DNA from: Pseudomonadota bacterium
Lineage (GTDB): Bacteria; Pseudomonadota; Alphaproteobacteria; Reyranellales; Reyranellaceae
DNA length: 64,000 bases
Assembly (NCBI GenBank): GCA_020160955.1
Contig: JAIUOX010000004.1
Coordinates: forward strand, 22,825-86,824
Direction of reading: 5' to 3'
The notes under the pieces are model-generated. The model was not told the DNA's origin. It saw only the letters and a list, made by a program, of their open reading frames with translations, and did no database searches. Shown piece by piece: positions 33,003 through 45,119 of this stretch (within the stretch, counting starts at the first letter, position 1; each line of letters begins with the position of its first letter). Made by a program: the position numbers and the translations under genes.

Positions 33003-33994
33003 CGGACATCGCGCTGCCCGGCATCTCGGTCGTCGTCACCTGCTACAACTGCCGGGACTACATCGCCGACGCGATCCGCTCGGTCGCCGGGCAGACGCTG
33101 CGCGACTTCGAGTGCGTGATCGTCGACGACGCCTCGACCGACGGTTCGGCCGATGTCGTGCAGGCGACGCTCGACGATCTCGCCGACCCGCGCTTCTCGC
33201 TGATCCGTCTCGACCGCAACGTCGGCCAGACCGGCGCGACGCGGCGCGGCCTGGCGGCGACCCGCGGCACCTTCGTCTGCTTCCTCGATTCCGACGACCT
33301 GTGGCACGCCGACTTCCTCGAACGCCACCTCGCCGCGCACCTCAACGAGACCTACGCGGTCGGCTTCACGGCCTGCAACGCGCGGCTGATCGACGGTCAG
33401 GGCAAGCTGATCGCCGGCTGCGTCTACTGGTTCGGCAAGGAGCGGGCGAGCGCCGACCGCGACCGAGCCTTCGCGCCGATCGACCCGGCCCGCGTGCCCA
33501 AGCTCGACGTCGCCAGGGGCACCGCGCGCTGGCAGGACTGGACGCCGTACCGCCTGTACACGAAGCGCGTCGTGCACTGGGTCTGGGTCAGCACCTCGTC
33601 GATGATGTTCCGGCGCTCGCTGATCAACCTCGTGTTCCCCGACGACGACGAGACCTTCCGCCTGCACATGGACTTCTACGTCGTGGTGATGGCGCAGATG
33701 GTGGCGGGCTCGCTGCTGATCGACGAGGCGCTGTATTCCTACCGGCTGCACGGCCGCAACGGCGCGGCCGACAACCCGGTGCTGGGCGGCCGCCTGCATC
33801 TCTCCAGCCGCAACTGGGGCAACACCTACACGGTGATGCTCGACCGCATGCTGGCCGCCATGGTCGACGGCGAGGACCGCTTCGTCGGCGCGCTGGGCGA
33901 CCGCCAGTACCGGCGCATGCTGCTGCGCATGCGGGCGGCGCGCGCCGGCTGGCCGCTGTCCTGGCTGCTGGTGGCGCGCAGCTGGCTGGTCTGA
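32999..33994 (+). CDS. Glycosyltransferase family 2
   Basis: A 331-residue GT-A-fold enzyme. The nucleotide-sugar site is ISVVVTCYNCRDYIADAIRS with VIVDDASTDGS, and the metal motif is FLDSDDLW (DxD type). No transmembrane segment precedes it. The acceptor is unknown. GTG at 32999 overlaps the dehydratase stop (GTGA), which fixes the start; the longer frame is a shadow. Coupling to a sugar-acid dehydratase is unusual and its meaning is unclear. Confidence 0.85.
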   Translation: MTDIALPGISVVVTCYNCRDYIADAIRSVAGQTLRDFECVIVDDASTDGSADVVQATLDDLADPRFSLIRLDRNVGQTGATRRGLAATRGTFVCFLDSDDLWHADFLERHLAAHLNETYAVGFTACNARLIDGQGKLIAGCVYWFGKERASADRDRAFAPIDPARVPKLDVARGTARWQDWTPYRLYTKRVVHWVWVSTSSMMFRRSLINLVFPDDDETFRLHMDFYVVVMAQMVAGSLLIDEALYSYRLHGRNGAADNPVLGGRLHLSSRNWGNTYTVMLDRMLAAMVDGEDRFVGALGDRQYRRMLLRMRAARAGWPLSWLLVARSWLV

Positions 33995-34004
33995 GCCGGC
34001 CGCC

Positions 34005-34511
34005 TCACCGGGCGCGCGGCGGCGGCACCCGGGCGGCGATGAAATCGGCGATGGCGGCCACGTCGTCGCGCCGGAACCACGGCAGGGCCGTGTCGGTCGG
34101 CGGCTGGTCGGCCGCGACGGCGACGATCGCCGGGTCGTTGGCGACCATCGGCTCGCCGCCCGCCCGTACCTCGATCTTGCGGTGCGCCTCGCGCTTGTAG
34201 CCCTCGATCAGCACCAGGTCGGCCGGCGACAGGCGCGACAGCACCTCGCCGAGGGTCGGCTCGGTCTCGCGCATGATGGCGTAGCGGCGGCCGCCGACCA
34301 CCGCCACCTCGGTCGCTCCCGCGGCGCGGTGGCGCCACGAATCGCGCCCCGGCTGGTCGATGTCGAGATCGTGGTGGCCATGCTTGATCGTGCCGACCCG
34401 CCAGCCGCGCCGCACGAACTCGGCGACGAGGCGTTCGACCAGCGTGGTCTTGCCGGCATTCTTCCAGCCGACCACGCCGAACACGCGGCCCTCGTTGGGA
34501 CCCTCGTTCAC
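34005..34511 (-). CDS. mobB: Molybdopterin-guanine dinucleotide biosynthesis adaptor MobB
   Basis: A 168-residue GTPase-like protein with P-loop GWKNAGKTTLVE, TIKHGHHDLDID, a DSWRHRAAGA segment and the DLVLIEGYKRE Walker B-like strand, all typical of MobB. It assists MobA in adding GMP to molybdopterin to make the bis-MGD cofactor used by formate dehydrogenase. The GTG start overlaps the fdhD stop (GTGA). It ends 10 bp from the convergent glycosyltransferase. Confidence 0.92.
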   Translation of the reverse strand: MNEGPNEGRVFGVVGWKNAGKTTLVERLVAEFVRRGWRVGTIKHGHHDLDIDQPGRDSWRHRAAGATEVAVVGGRRYAIMRETEPTLGEVLSRLSPADLVLIEGYKREAHRKIEVRAGGEPMVANDPAIVAVAADQPPTDTALPWFRRDDVAAIADFIAARVPPPRAR

Positions 34512-35308
34512 GGTGTCACCCGCTCCGGGTGGGCGTAGACGGTCAGGCGCCCGTCGCGCACGAAGGCGGCGAGCGCGACGCCGGACTGGGCCGCCACCTC
34601 GATGGCCAGCGAGGTCGGCGCCGACACCGCGGCGATCGCCCCGGCGCCCATCGCCGCGGCCTTGTGGACCATCTCGTAGGAGCAGCGGCTGGTGACGACG
34701 ACGAAACCCTCGAGCGGCTCGTCGCGCGGGCGGCCGAGCACCGCGCCGCACAGCTTGTCGAGCGCGTTGTGGCGGCCGACATCCTCGCGCACCGCGACCA
34801 GCGTGCCGTCGGGGCGCGCCCAGCCGGCCGCGTGCATCGCGCCGTTGACCCGGTTGATCGCCTGCGCCGCCGGCAGCGCCGCCATCGCCCGGCCGATCGC
34901 CTCGCGCGACACCGAAGCGGCGCCGGTCGACACGGCGACCGGGCGCATCGCCTCGGCCAGGCTGTCGACCCCGCACAGGCCGCACCCGGTGCGCCCGGCC
35001 AGCGTGCGACGGCGCTCGCGCAGCGCGGCCATGCGTTGCGCGGCGATGTCGAGCCGCACCTCGATTCCCTGGGCCACGGCCTCGACCTCGACGTCGTAGA
35101 TCTCGGACGGCGCCTCGACGATCCGCTCGGTCAGCGAGAAGCCGCGGCCGAAATCCTCGAGGTCGCACGGCGTCGCCATCATCACGGCGTGGCTGATGCC
35201 GTTGTAGACCAGCGCGACCGCGACCTCCTCGGCCACCGTCTCGTCGACCGGTTCGACACCGCCGGCCGTCAAGCGCCGTGCCGGGCGGCGCACCGAGCCC
35301 TCGCTCAT
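34508..35308 (-). CDS. fdhD: Formate dehydrogenase sulfurtransferase FdhD
   Basis: A 266-residue FdhD, which passes sulfur from a cysteine desulfurase to the molybdenum cofactor before it enters formate dehydrogenase. The active Cys loop is RTGCGLCGVDS; other family landmarks are ALVYNGISHAVMMATP, DVGRHNALDKL and VTSRCSYEMVHKAA. It is coupled on both sides: upstream to an uncharacterised gene (ATGA) and downstream to mobB (GTGA). It serves the formate dehydrogenase encoded 10-15 kb away. Confidence 0.95.
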   Translation of the reverse strand: MSEGSVRRPARRLTAGGVEPVDETVAEEVAVALVYNGISHAVMMATPCDLEDFGRGFSLTERIVEAPSEIYDVEVEAVAQGIEVRLDIAAQRMAALRERRRTLAGRTGCGLCGVDSLAEAMRPVAVSTGAASVSREAIGRAMAALPAAQAINRVNGAMHAAGWARPDGTLVAVREDVGRHNALDKLCGAVLGRPRDEPLEGFVVVTSRCSYEMVHKAAAMGAGAIAAVSAPTSLAIEVAAQSGVALAAFVRDGRLTVYAHPERVTP

Positions 35309-35676
35309 GGCTCGACCTCGTCGATACGGATGTGCCGGCCCTGGCGGTCGAAGAAGCGGCCGCGGTTCAGGACCAGTGGATCGCGCTTCACGTCGGCCTC
35401 GACATCCTTCAGCCGGCGCGCCGCCACCGCGTCGGGCAGCGGCCCGCCCGTGGCGCCGAGGCCGACAAAGAACGCGACGCCGTCCCACGCCGTGCGCGCA
35501 CTGTCGAGCAGCTCGCGCATCTGGCGCCACGGCATGTCGTCGCCGACCAGGTGGGCATAGCTCGACTTCAGCGGCACGACCTCGTCGCCCGCCATCCGCA
35601 TCAGCAGGATGAAGGCGGTGAACGACCCGGTCTCGGCGTACTGCGCCGACAGCCACAGTTCGAAGTCTGTCTTCAC
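35305..35676 (-). CDS. Uncharacterised protein coupled to fdhD
   Basis: A 123-residue protein. GTG at 35676 is chosen because it opens the compact KTDFELWLSAQ segment. Visible parts: FTAFILLMRMAGDEVVPLKSSYAHLVGDDMPW, RTAWDGVAFFVG, and a polar C-terminus RQGRHIRIDEVEP. I recognise no family. Its stop overlaps the fdhD ATG, so it is translated with fdhD and most likely has a role in molybdenum formate dehydrogenase maturation. It follows the next gene upstream by 10 bp. Confidence 0.65.
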   Translation of the reverse strand: MKTDFELWLSAQYAETGSFTAFILLMRMAGDEVVPLKSSYAHLVGDDMPWRQMRELLDSARTAWDGVAFFVGLGATGGPLPDAVAARRLKDVEADVKRDPLVLNRGRFFDRQGRHIRIDEVEP

Positions 35677-35686
35677 GGCGGGTCCG

Positions 35687-36193
35687 TCAGAACTCGACCA
35701 CCGGGGTCGGCGGCATGTAGCGCTCGAACACCTGCAGGAAGGGTTGCCCCCGCTCCGCCTCGTACCAGGCCTCGAAGGCGCGGAAGGCGGCGATCGGATC
35801 CGACACGGCCGGCGGATCGGCCGGCGCCGTCGAGGCGTCGTCCGCCGGCGGCGCGGGGTGGCAAGCGGCATGCAGCGACTCGGCGATCGGCCGCAGCCAG
35901 TCGAGCAGCGGCCGCGCACCGTCGCCCAGTTCGCCGAGGCCGTCCTCCACCCAGCCGATCTCGCGGAACAGGGCGACCAGCTGGCGCTCGACGGCGAGAT
36001 CGCGATCGGGCTCGAGGGCGGCGATGCGCGCCATGTCCGCCAGCGCGCTGAGCCGCCGCCACGCGAAGGCCCGGGCCCGCTCGGCCTCCTTGAGCTGCGC
36101 CTCGACTTGGGCGCGCACCGCGCGCTCGGCGGCCTCGGCGGCGGTGCAGTCGGCCTGGAGCCGGGCGATCAGGGTGTCGGTAGCGGACGTCAT
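35687..36193 (-). CDS. Uncharacterised helical protein at the head of the fdhD-mobB operon
   Basis: A 168-residue protein. The N-terminal half is a charged coiled-coil-like helix (LQADCTAAEAAERAVRAQVEAQLKE); a Pro/Ala-rich linker follows, then a conserved-looking end EAWYEAERGQPFLQVFERYMPPTPVVEF. No family recognised. It is the first of four tightly packed genes (this, a 123-residue protein, fdhD, mobB), so a formate-dehydrogenase-linked role is likely by context only. Confidence 0.65.
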   Translation of the reverse strand: MTSATDTLIARLQADCTAAEAAERAVRAQVEAQLKEAERARAFAWRRLSALADMARIAALEPDRDLAVERQLVALFREIGWVEDGLGELGDGARPLLDWLRPIAESLHAACHPAPPADDASTAPADPPAVSDPIAAFRAFEAWYEAERGQPFLQVFERYMPPTPVVEF

Positions 36194-36451
36194 GACCTGT
36201 GCAATTGACCCCGGCCCCCTTGGAACGGCAAGCCCTTCGACGGCGGGAGGGGCCGATCGAGCCTCGCCCTGTGGGTAGCTTTCGCCGGCGGGGTAAGGTT
36301 CCCGTAAGTCGGGAGGCCGAAGATCGTCTTCAAGAGTTGGGCACCCTCTTGTCCGGCTCAGACCGCCCTCCTCCCTGAAGCAACCTGAGGCGGTCGCGAC
36401 GGCGCGGGGCCTTGGTCTCGCGCCGTTTGCGTTGGCGGCCGACGATCGGCC

Positions 36452-36784
36452 TCAGCCTGATTCCTGGCCGCGCGCCCGCAACGCCATGCCGGTCGCCCGG
36501 AACTCCGAATCCTGCCGGATCTTGGCCGCCACGCGGGGATCGCCATCGCGGTTGACCAGTTCGATCAGCCGGTCGGTCTCCGCCACGCAGGACGCCGCCG
36601 CGGCGCGCGCCGCGACCGCCGGATCGAGGGCCTGGCCCTCGGCCTGCACCGAACGCGCGAGGCAGGCGTCGCGGTCCTTGTAGGCGGCGTTGATCTTGGT
36701 GGTCAGCCGCCCGTCGGACGGCGTGTGGTAGGCCGCCGCGCAACCGCCGAGCAGCAGGACGAACAAGAGGGGCGCAAACCGCAT
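36452..36784 (-). CDS. Small lipoprotein, paralogue of 36945-37295
   Basis: A 110-residue lipoprotein with leader RFAPLLFVLLLGGCAAA (lipobox LGGC). The mature part KDRDACLARSVQAEG ... CVAETDRLIE ... DPRVAAKIRQDSEFRA ... ARGQ matches the neighbouring divergent lipoprotein along its length. No known family. ATG at 36784 directly precedes the leader. It is divergent from its paralogue, with 160 bp between the starts. Confidence 0.75.
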   Translation of the reverse strand: MRFAPLLFVLLLGGCAAAYHTPSDGRLTTKINAAYKDRDACLARSVQAEGQALDPAVAARAAAASCVAETDRLIELVNRDGDPRVAAKIRQDSEFRATGMALRARGQESG

Positions 36785-36944
36785 CGACAAAGCCTCGAAC
36801 CTGGGCACTTCCGGCCACCCGGCCGGAACGGATCGTGCCCTTGATACAACGGTCCGGGGCCGTCGTCAGCCGGGACGAACCAGCCGCTTGACGCGGCGGG
36901 ACAGGTGGGGAACTTACGGCGGTGGATACGTGGGGGTCCAGGCT

Positions 36945-37295
36945 ATGCGTTGGTTCATCCTCCTTTGCGCGCTGTTTCTCGGGGCGTGCGAGGGGAGCTT
37001 TTTCCGGGCCGAGCATCTCGGCAAGAAGGTTTCCCTTGAGAAGAGCTACGCGGCCCGCGACGCCTGCCTCGCCCGGAATGCCGATGCCGATTCGAGCGGC
37101 CCTGCCGACAACCAGACGCTGGCCCACACGGTGGCGATGGCCTGCGCCGCCGAGACCGACAAGCTGATCGCCGCCGCCGACCGCGGCGACGCCGATCCCA
37201 AGGTCGCCGCCCAGATCCGCAAGGACACCGAGTTCCGCGCCCTGAAGTACGTCATGAAGGCACGCGGCCAGGCGATCTTCGACCCGGCCTCCTGA
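36945..37295 (+). CDS. Small lipoprotein, paralogue of 36452-36784
   Basis: A 116-residue lipoprotein with leader RWFILLCALFLGACEG (lipobox LGAC). It shares with its divergent neighbour the pattern ARDACLARN ... CAAETDKLI ... DPKVAAQIRKDTEFRA ... KARGQ, including two conserved cysteines besides the lipid-bearing one. The function is unknown. It converges with the histidine kinase gene, leaving 12 bp between the stops. Confidence 0.76.
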   Translation: MRWFILLCALFLGACEGSFFRAEHLGKKVSLEKSYAARDACLARNADADSSGPADNQTLAHTVAMACAAETDKLIAAADRGDADPKVAAQIRKDTEFRALKYVMKARGQAIFDPAS

Positions 37296-37307
37296 CCCGT
37301 CGTCGTC

Positions 37308-38318
37308 TCACCGGGACAGCCATGCCAGGCGGTGCCGGTAGGTGTAGCGCAGGCCGGGCGGATCGAAGGTCATCGAGACCGTCGCGCCGGAGTAGCGCGG
37401 CGCATCCTCCAGCACCTCGCTGCCGAAGCCGCGCTTCGGCGGCGTCGCCGGCGCAGGGCCGCCCCACTCGCTCCAGGTGAACTCGAAGGTCGGATCGCCG
37501 TCGGCGTCCCGGACCTTGCAGGCGATCGACACCCGGCCGCCCGGCACCGACAGTGCGCCGTACTTCACCGCGTTGGTCGCCAGCTCGTGGCAGATCAGCG
37601 CCAGCTGTTGCGCCGCCTTGGGCTCGAGCTCGATCGCCTCGCAGTGGTCGATGTCGACCTGGGAGCGATAGGGCTTCACCTGGCGCTCGACCAGGCCGCG
37701 GACATTCGGACGCTCGCCCAGCGATGCGCTGGACGCCGATGCCAGGGCGGCGATCCTTTCACGGAACGCCGCCCGTGCTTCCGCCGGCTCGAGCTCGCCC
37801 TGCAAGGTGCGGATGGCGATCAGCTGCACCACGCCGAAGAGATTGCCGAGGCGATGCTCCAGTTCCTTGACCAGCAGGCGGTGCTGGCGGGCCTCGGCGT
37901 CCTGCACGCGCAGGATCGTTCGGCGCTGCTGGCCCAGCCAGCCGATCGCCACGTTGAGCAAGGCAGCGACCACCACCAGCGGCGTGCAGGCGACCAGGAA
38001 CAGGCCGAGCTGGAGCGCCTCGATCTTCGTGCCATCGAACGACAGCGCGGGCGGCAGGAACAGGAACCAGGCGAGGCCCATCGAGAGAACCAGCGCCACC
38101 AGCCCGGGCAGCAACCCGCCGAGCGCGGCGACGATCCCGATCGCCGGAAAGTAGGTCGTGAAGAAGAGTCGGTCGCCGATCAGTGGATGGAGCGCCGCCC
38201 GCAACACGGTCGCGAGCACGACGGCGGCGACGGCAAGGAGATACGGCCGCCACCCGCCCTTCAGGCGATCGACGAGCTCGGCAGTCCAGATGCCCCACTT
38301 CGGGACCTTGTCCGGCAA
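37308..38318 (-). CDS. Membrane-bound HisKA_2/HWE-type sensor histidine kinase
   Basis: A 336-residue kinase. Residues ~25-125 hold four hydrophobic helices (DUF4118-like sensor region, e.g. TTYFPAIGIVAALGGLLPG). The phospho-acceptor helix is LLVKELEHRLGNLFGVVQ; the ATPase part has ALICHELATNAVKYGAL (N box) and a GFGSEVLED G box. This is the HWE/HisKA_2 group common in alphaproteobacteria, often linked to general stress or light responses. No partner response regulator is adjacent. Confidence 0.85.
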   Translation of the reverse strand: MPDKVPKWGIWTAELVDRLKGGWRPYLLAVAAVVLATVLRAALHPLIGDRLFFTTYFPAIGIVAALGGLLPGLVALVLSMGLAWFLFLPPALSFDGTKIEALQLGLFLVACTPLVVVAALLNVAIGWLGQQRRTILRVQDAEARQHRLLVKELEHRLGNLFGVVQLIAIRTLQGELEPAEARAAFRERIAALASASSASLGERPNVRGLVERQVKPYRSQVDIDHCEAIELEPKAAQQLALICHELATNAVKYGALSVPGGRVSIACKVRDADGDPTFEFTWSEWGGPAPATPPKRGFGSEVLEDAPRYSGATVSMTFDPPGLRYTYRHRLAWLSR

Positions 38319-38505
38319 ACGGCGTCTCCCCGCGGAAAGGCTAGCGAAGCCCTGACCGGGGGCAAGCGATCACCGGGTCCGGTTGCGTACCGATCGAGGC
38401 GAGGCGCGCGGTCCCGCCGGGCCGCGCCCAAGCGGCGATGGAGATCGTTGCCGGGCGCGCGCGAAACGGGGTTGAATGGACCGGCAGCGAGACGCGGAGG
38501 CACGC

Positions 38506-39330
38506 ATGGATACCAGCGGCACCCTCATCGACCACTACCGGCACGGCGACCTGGAACGGGCCTTCCTCGACGGGCTGCGCCGGGCCGGCAAGGATCCGGA
38601 CCGCCTGTCGCCCGCCGACCTGATGGGCATGGACGAGTTTCACATCGGCGGCGCCGAGGCGACGCGCGAGCTCGTGACGCAACTGGGCATCGGGCCCGGC
38701 ATGAAGCTGCTCGACATCGGCAGCGGCCTCGGCGGTCCCGCGCGGCAACTGGCCAGCCTCGGCTGTCACGTCACCGGCGTCGACCTGTCCGGCGAATACG
38801 TGGCGGTCGCGCAGGCCCTGAGCGCCCGCATGGGGCTCGACGGCCAGGTCGTCTTCCGGCAGGGCGACGCCGCGACGATGGACCTCGCGCCGAACCACTT
38901 CGACGGCGCCACCCTGCTGCATGTCGGCATGAACATCGCCGACAAGGCGGCGCTCGCCGCCGCCGTGCACCGCGCCCTCAAGCCCGGCGGCTTCTTCGCG
39001 GTCTACGACGTGATGCAGGTCGGCCCTGGAACCCTCGACTTCCCGGTGCCCTGGTCGAGCCGGCCCGAGACCAGCTTCGTCGTCCCGCCCGCCGCCTATC
39101 GCGCGGCGCTGGAAGGCGCCGGCTTCACCGTGTTCGCCGAGCGCGAGCGACGCCGCTTCGCGCTGGACTTCTTCGCGGCCATGCGCGCCCGCATGGCGCA
39201 AAGCGGCGGCCCGCCGCCACTGGGGCTGCACGTCCTCATGGGCCCCAGCGCCCCGCAGAAGACGGCCAACATGGTGGCGATGCTCGAGCGCGGCACCATC
39301 GCACCGGTCGAGTTGCTGGCCCGCAAGTAG
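38506..39330 (+). CDS. SAM-dependent methyltransferase
   Basis: A 274-residue class I methyltransferase. Motif I is LLDIGSGLGGPAR, with the acidic ribose loop VTGVDLSGEYV and post-motif LHVGMNIADK. N-terminal IDHYRHGDLERA and DEFHIGGAEAT resemble sarcosine/glycine or arsenic-type small-molecule methyltransferases. The acceptor cannot be identified. ATG at 38506 has CGGAGG six bases upstream; an ATG at 38476 is weaker. It converges with selC 5 bp downstream. Confidence 0.85.
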   Translation: MDTSGTLIDHYRHGDLERAFLDGLRRAGKDPDRLSPADLMGMDEFHIGGAEATRELVTQLGIGPGMKLLDIGSGLGGPARQLASLGCHVTGVDLSGEYVAVAQALSARMGLDGQVVFRQGDAATMDLAPNHFDGATLLHVGMNIADKAALAAAVHRALKPGGFFAVYDVMQVGPGTLDFPVPWSSRPETSFVVPPAAYRAALEGAGFTVFAERERRRFALDFFAAMRARMAQSGGPPPLGLHVLMGPSAPQKTANMVAMLERGTIAPVELLARK

Positions 39331-39335
39331 GGAGT

Positions 39336-39431
39336 TGGCGGAAGAGAGCGGGAGTCGAACCCACCCAGGACCGGCTAACGGCCCTCTCTGGCTTTGAAGG
39401 CCAGCCGCCCCACCGGGAGCGCTTCTCTTCC
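39336..39431 (-). tRNA. selC: tRNA-Sec(UCA)
   Basis: A 96-base selenocysteine tRNA including encoded CCA. The 8-bp acceptor arm begins ggaagaga and pairs with tctcttcc; the long variable arm (agagggccgttagccggtcct region) is diagnostic; the anticodon TCA is at 39395-39397 on the minus strand inside loop cttcaaa. It reads UGA in fdnG. It lies 33 bp downstream of selB on the same strand, so may be processed from the sel transcript or have its own promoter. Confidence 0.96.
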
Positions 39432-39464
39432 ACTTCCAAATCTACGATGGGAAGCGCGCGCCTG

Positions 39465-41386
<1,922 letters not shown>

Positions 41387-41390
<4 letters not shown>

Positions 41391-42092
41391 GCCTGTTCCC
41401 TCGCCAGCTTCAGGAAGCCCGCCGCCAGTTCGCCGGCGCCGCCGGCCTCTGCCTTCTCCAGCCAGTCCAGGGCCTGCGCCCGGTCCCGCGGTACGCCCTT
41501 GCCGGCGAGGTAGGCCGCACCCAGCATCGCCTGCGCCTCGGGATGCCCGAGCTCGGCGGCGCGTGCCCACCAGCGCGCCGCCTCGGCGGGATCGCGCGCC
41601 ACGCCCAGCGCGTCGTGGTGGATGTCGCCCAGCCGCGCCATCGCGCCGGCGCGGCCCTCTGCCGCCGCCTTCTCGGCCCACAGCCGGGCCGCGGCATAGT
41701 CCTGCGCGCAGCCGCCGCCGACCAGCTTCATCCACGACAGCATGTCGGCCGCGTCGGCGTCGCCCTGCTCGGCCGCCTTCTCGTACCAGCGCGCCGCCTC
41801 TTCCTGGTCCTGCGCGACGCCCCAGCCCTCGTAGCAGCACAGCGCGAGGTTGCGCTGGCCGCCGACGTCGCCCTGCTCGGCGGCGCGGCGCAGCCATTCG
41901 ACGGCCTTCGCGGGATCGCGCTCGACGCCACGGCCCTCGAGGAAGGCCGCCCCCATGTTGCTCTGCGCCCGCGCGTGGCCGCGGTGGGCGAGCGGCGCCC
42001 ACAGGTCGAGCGCGACGCCCGGCTGGCCGGCGTTCCAGGCGGCCAGCGCCTCTTCCATCACCTGCTCGTCGCGGCGCGCGCCGCCGAAGATC

Positions 42093-42109
<17 letters not shown>
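41387..42109 (-). CDS. Sel1-like (TPR) repeat protein between selA and selB
   Basis: A 240-residue protein with at least five Sel1-like repeats of about 36 residues, each with the AxxxLG/GxGVxxDxxxAxxWxxxAA pattern (e.g. [39 protein letters not shown]). Two Cys pairs ([10 protein letters not shown]) occur in one repeat. Such repeats make protein-binding superhelices. It overlaps selA by 17 bp and selB by 4 bp, so it is translated as part of the selenocysteine operon. No known component of the Sec pathway has this architecture. The role is unknown. Confidence 0.85.
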
Positions 42110-43484
<1,375 letters not shown>

Positions 43485-43575
43485 GGTCGATTCCCCGGGG
43501 ACGTCTTCCCGGGCTCAAGTGCCCGGCGCCCCCAATGTGGCCCGATTGGCCGGCGTCGGCAACGCCGGACGGATG

Positions 43576-44481
43576 TCAGTTGTTGCCGTCGCCGCCCGAC
43601 ATGACGCCCAGCACGAACGGGTTGGGCACCCGGGAGAAGCCCTCCTCGCCGACCAGCACGTCGAGGCCGAGCGAGGCGAGGTCGTCGGCCAGCGGTTCCA
43701 CCGGCTTGGCCTTCTCGAGGTAGAAGACCTTGGAATAGCCGTGGCAGGCCTCGCAGCACTCGGCCCGCAGGTAGGTCGTGCCGGCCAGCTGGCGGAAGGA
43801 CACCTTGTCGGTGCTGCCGCAATGGACGCAGCGCGTGCGGGTATAGCGCCACGCCGTCGCGCACAGGGCGCAGTGCAGGTGGCGATGGCCGAACTTCGTT
43901 CCGCCCGGGGAGACCACGCCGGCGACGGCGGGCGAGCCGCAGGCCGGGCAGGTCCCGCGGTCGGCCGGGTCGAGCGAAGCGGCCTCGAGCAGCGCCGCCA
44001 TCCGCGTCCACGCGACCTGCAGCGCCGCCGCCACGAACACCATGCGCGCCGTCTCGTCCGGCTTCACGTCGCCCTGCAGGTAACGCTCGGCCAACGCCTC
44101 GAGGTCCTTCTCCGCGGCCGCGGCCAGCCACGCCCGCGCGTCCTCGGCGGGCGCCGGCAGCACGGCGCGGTCGACGCGCTCGACGATGCGCGCCAGCGCC
44201 ACGCGCCAGGTCTCGTCGCGCGCCAGTGTCTCGGGGTCGAGCGGCGCGGCCTCGCCGCCCTCGGCCTGGGCCGGCAGCGTGCCGGGCGGCAGGCCGTCGA
44301 GCGCGGCATGCTGGGCGTCGACGATCGCGGCGAGGGTGCGCAGGAAGCCCTCGAGCTCGTGGCCCGGGGCGAGGTCGCGCAGCCGCCCGGCCCGGCGGGA
44401 GAACACCGTGACGAGGTCGGGCAGCCGGACGGGCTCGCTCTGGGCGACGTCGCCCAGGGTTGTTTCGGTCGGAAGGTTCAG
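43576..44481 (-). CDS. fdhE: Formate dehydrogenase accessory protein FdhE
   Basis: About 301 residues. A helical N-terminal domain (FSRRAGRLRDLAPGHEL) is followed by a rubredoxin-like zinc/iron part with CxxC pairs CPACG, CALC, CVHCG and ECCEAC. FdhE helps mature formate dehydrogenase. The conserved RLPDLVTVFSRRA region lies upstream of the first GTG (44406), while the only start reaching it near the end of fdnI is CTG at 44481, which overlaps the fdnI stop as CTGA. The start is therefore uncertain, between CTG 44481 and GTG 44406. Confidence 0.9.
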   Translation of the reverse strand: MNLPTETTLGDVAQSEPVRLPDLVTVFSRRAGRLRDLAPGHELEGFLRTLAAIVDAQHAALDGLPPGTLPAQAEGGEAAPLDPETLARDETWRVALARIVERVDRAVLPAPAEDARAWLAAAAEKDLEALAERYLQGDVKPDETARMVFVAAALQVAWTRMAALLEAASLDPADRGTCPACGSPAVAGVVSPGGTKFGHRHLHCALCATAWRYTRTRCVHCGSTDKVSFRQLAGTTYLRAECCEACHGYSKVFYLEKAKPVEPLADDLASLGLDVLVGEEGFSRVPNPFVLGVMSGGDGNN

Positions 44482-45119
44482 GACTTGCCCGTTCCCTGGC
44501 GGACTTCCTGGCGCAGCCACTTGCGATGGTGCTTCCAGCTCCAGCCGCGCGTGACGGTGCCGCGGGTCATCGCCCGCAGGGTGCCCTTGACCCAGATCGC
44601 CGCGTAGACGTGGACGATCCAGATCAGGATGGCGCCGATCGCGCACAGCGCGTGGACCACCGCCGACAGGCGCTTCTGGTCGATCGAGGTGTAGGCCTCG
44701 AAGTAGACGTCCCACAGCACGAGGCCGCTGCAGAACAGCAGCAGGATCAGGATCGACTGGCCCCAGAAGACCAGCTTCTGGCCGGCATTGTACTTGCCGA
44801 TCTCGGGCAGGCCTTCCTCGTCGCCGTTCAGCACCTTGCCCGGATTCATGATCCAGACCGTGTCCTCGCGCTTCCACAGGTTGAGCTTGAAGAAACGGAA
44901 GAACATGCCGGTGAAGCTGATCGCCAGCACGACGCCGATCCACGGATGGATGGCGCGCGTCGCCTGGCCGCCGCCGAACAGGTGCGTCAGGAAGAACAGC
45001 GACGGGTGGAACAGGGCCATGCCCGACAGCGCCAGCAGGATCAGCGACACCGCCGTGATCCAGTGGTTGATGCGGGCCCCGGTGGTGTAGCGCGAGACGG
45101 TGTTGGTGTCCGAGCTCAT
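44478..45119 (-). CDS. fdnI: Formate dehydrogenase gamma subunit (cytochrome b)
   Basis: A 213-residue membrane cytochrome b with about four helices. Candidate heme-ligand histidines lie in [38 protein letters not shown] and IVHVYAAIW. It takes electrons from the beta subunit to quinone. ATG at 45119 overlaps the fdnH stop (ATGA). Confidence 0.94.
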   Translation of the reverse strand: MSSDTNTVSRYTTGARINHWITAVSLILLALSGMALFHPSLFFLTHLFGGGQATRAIHPWIGVVLAISFTGMFFRFFKLNLWKREDTVWIMNPGKVLNGDEEGLPEIGKYNAGQKLVFWGQSILILLLFCSGLVLWDVYFEAYTSIDQKRLSAVVHALCAIGAILIWIVHVYAAIWVKGTLRAMTRGTVTRGWSWKHHRKWLRQEVRQGTGKS

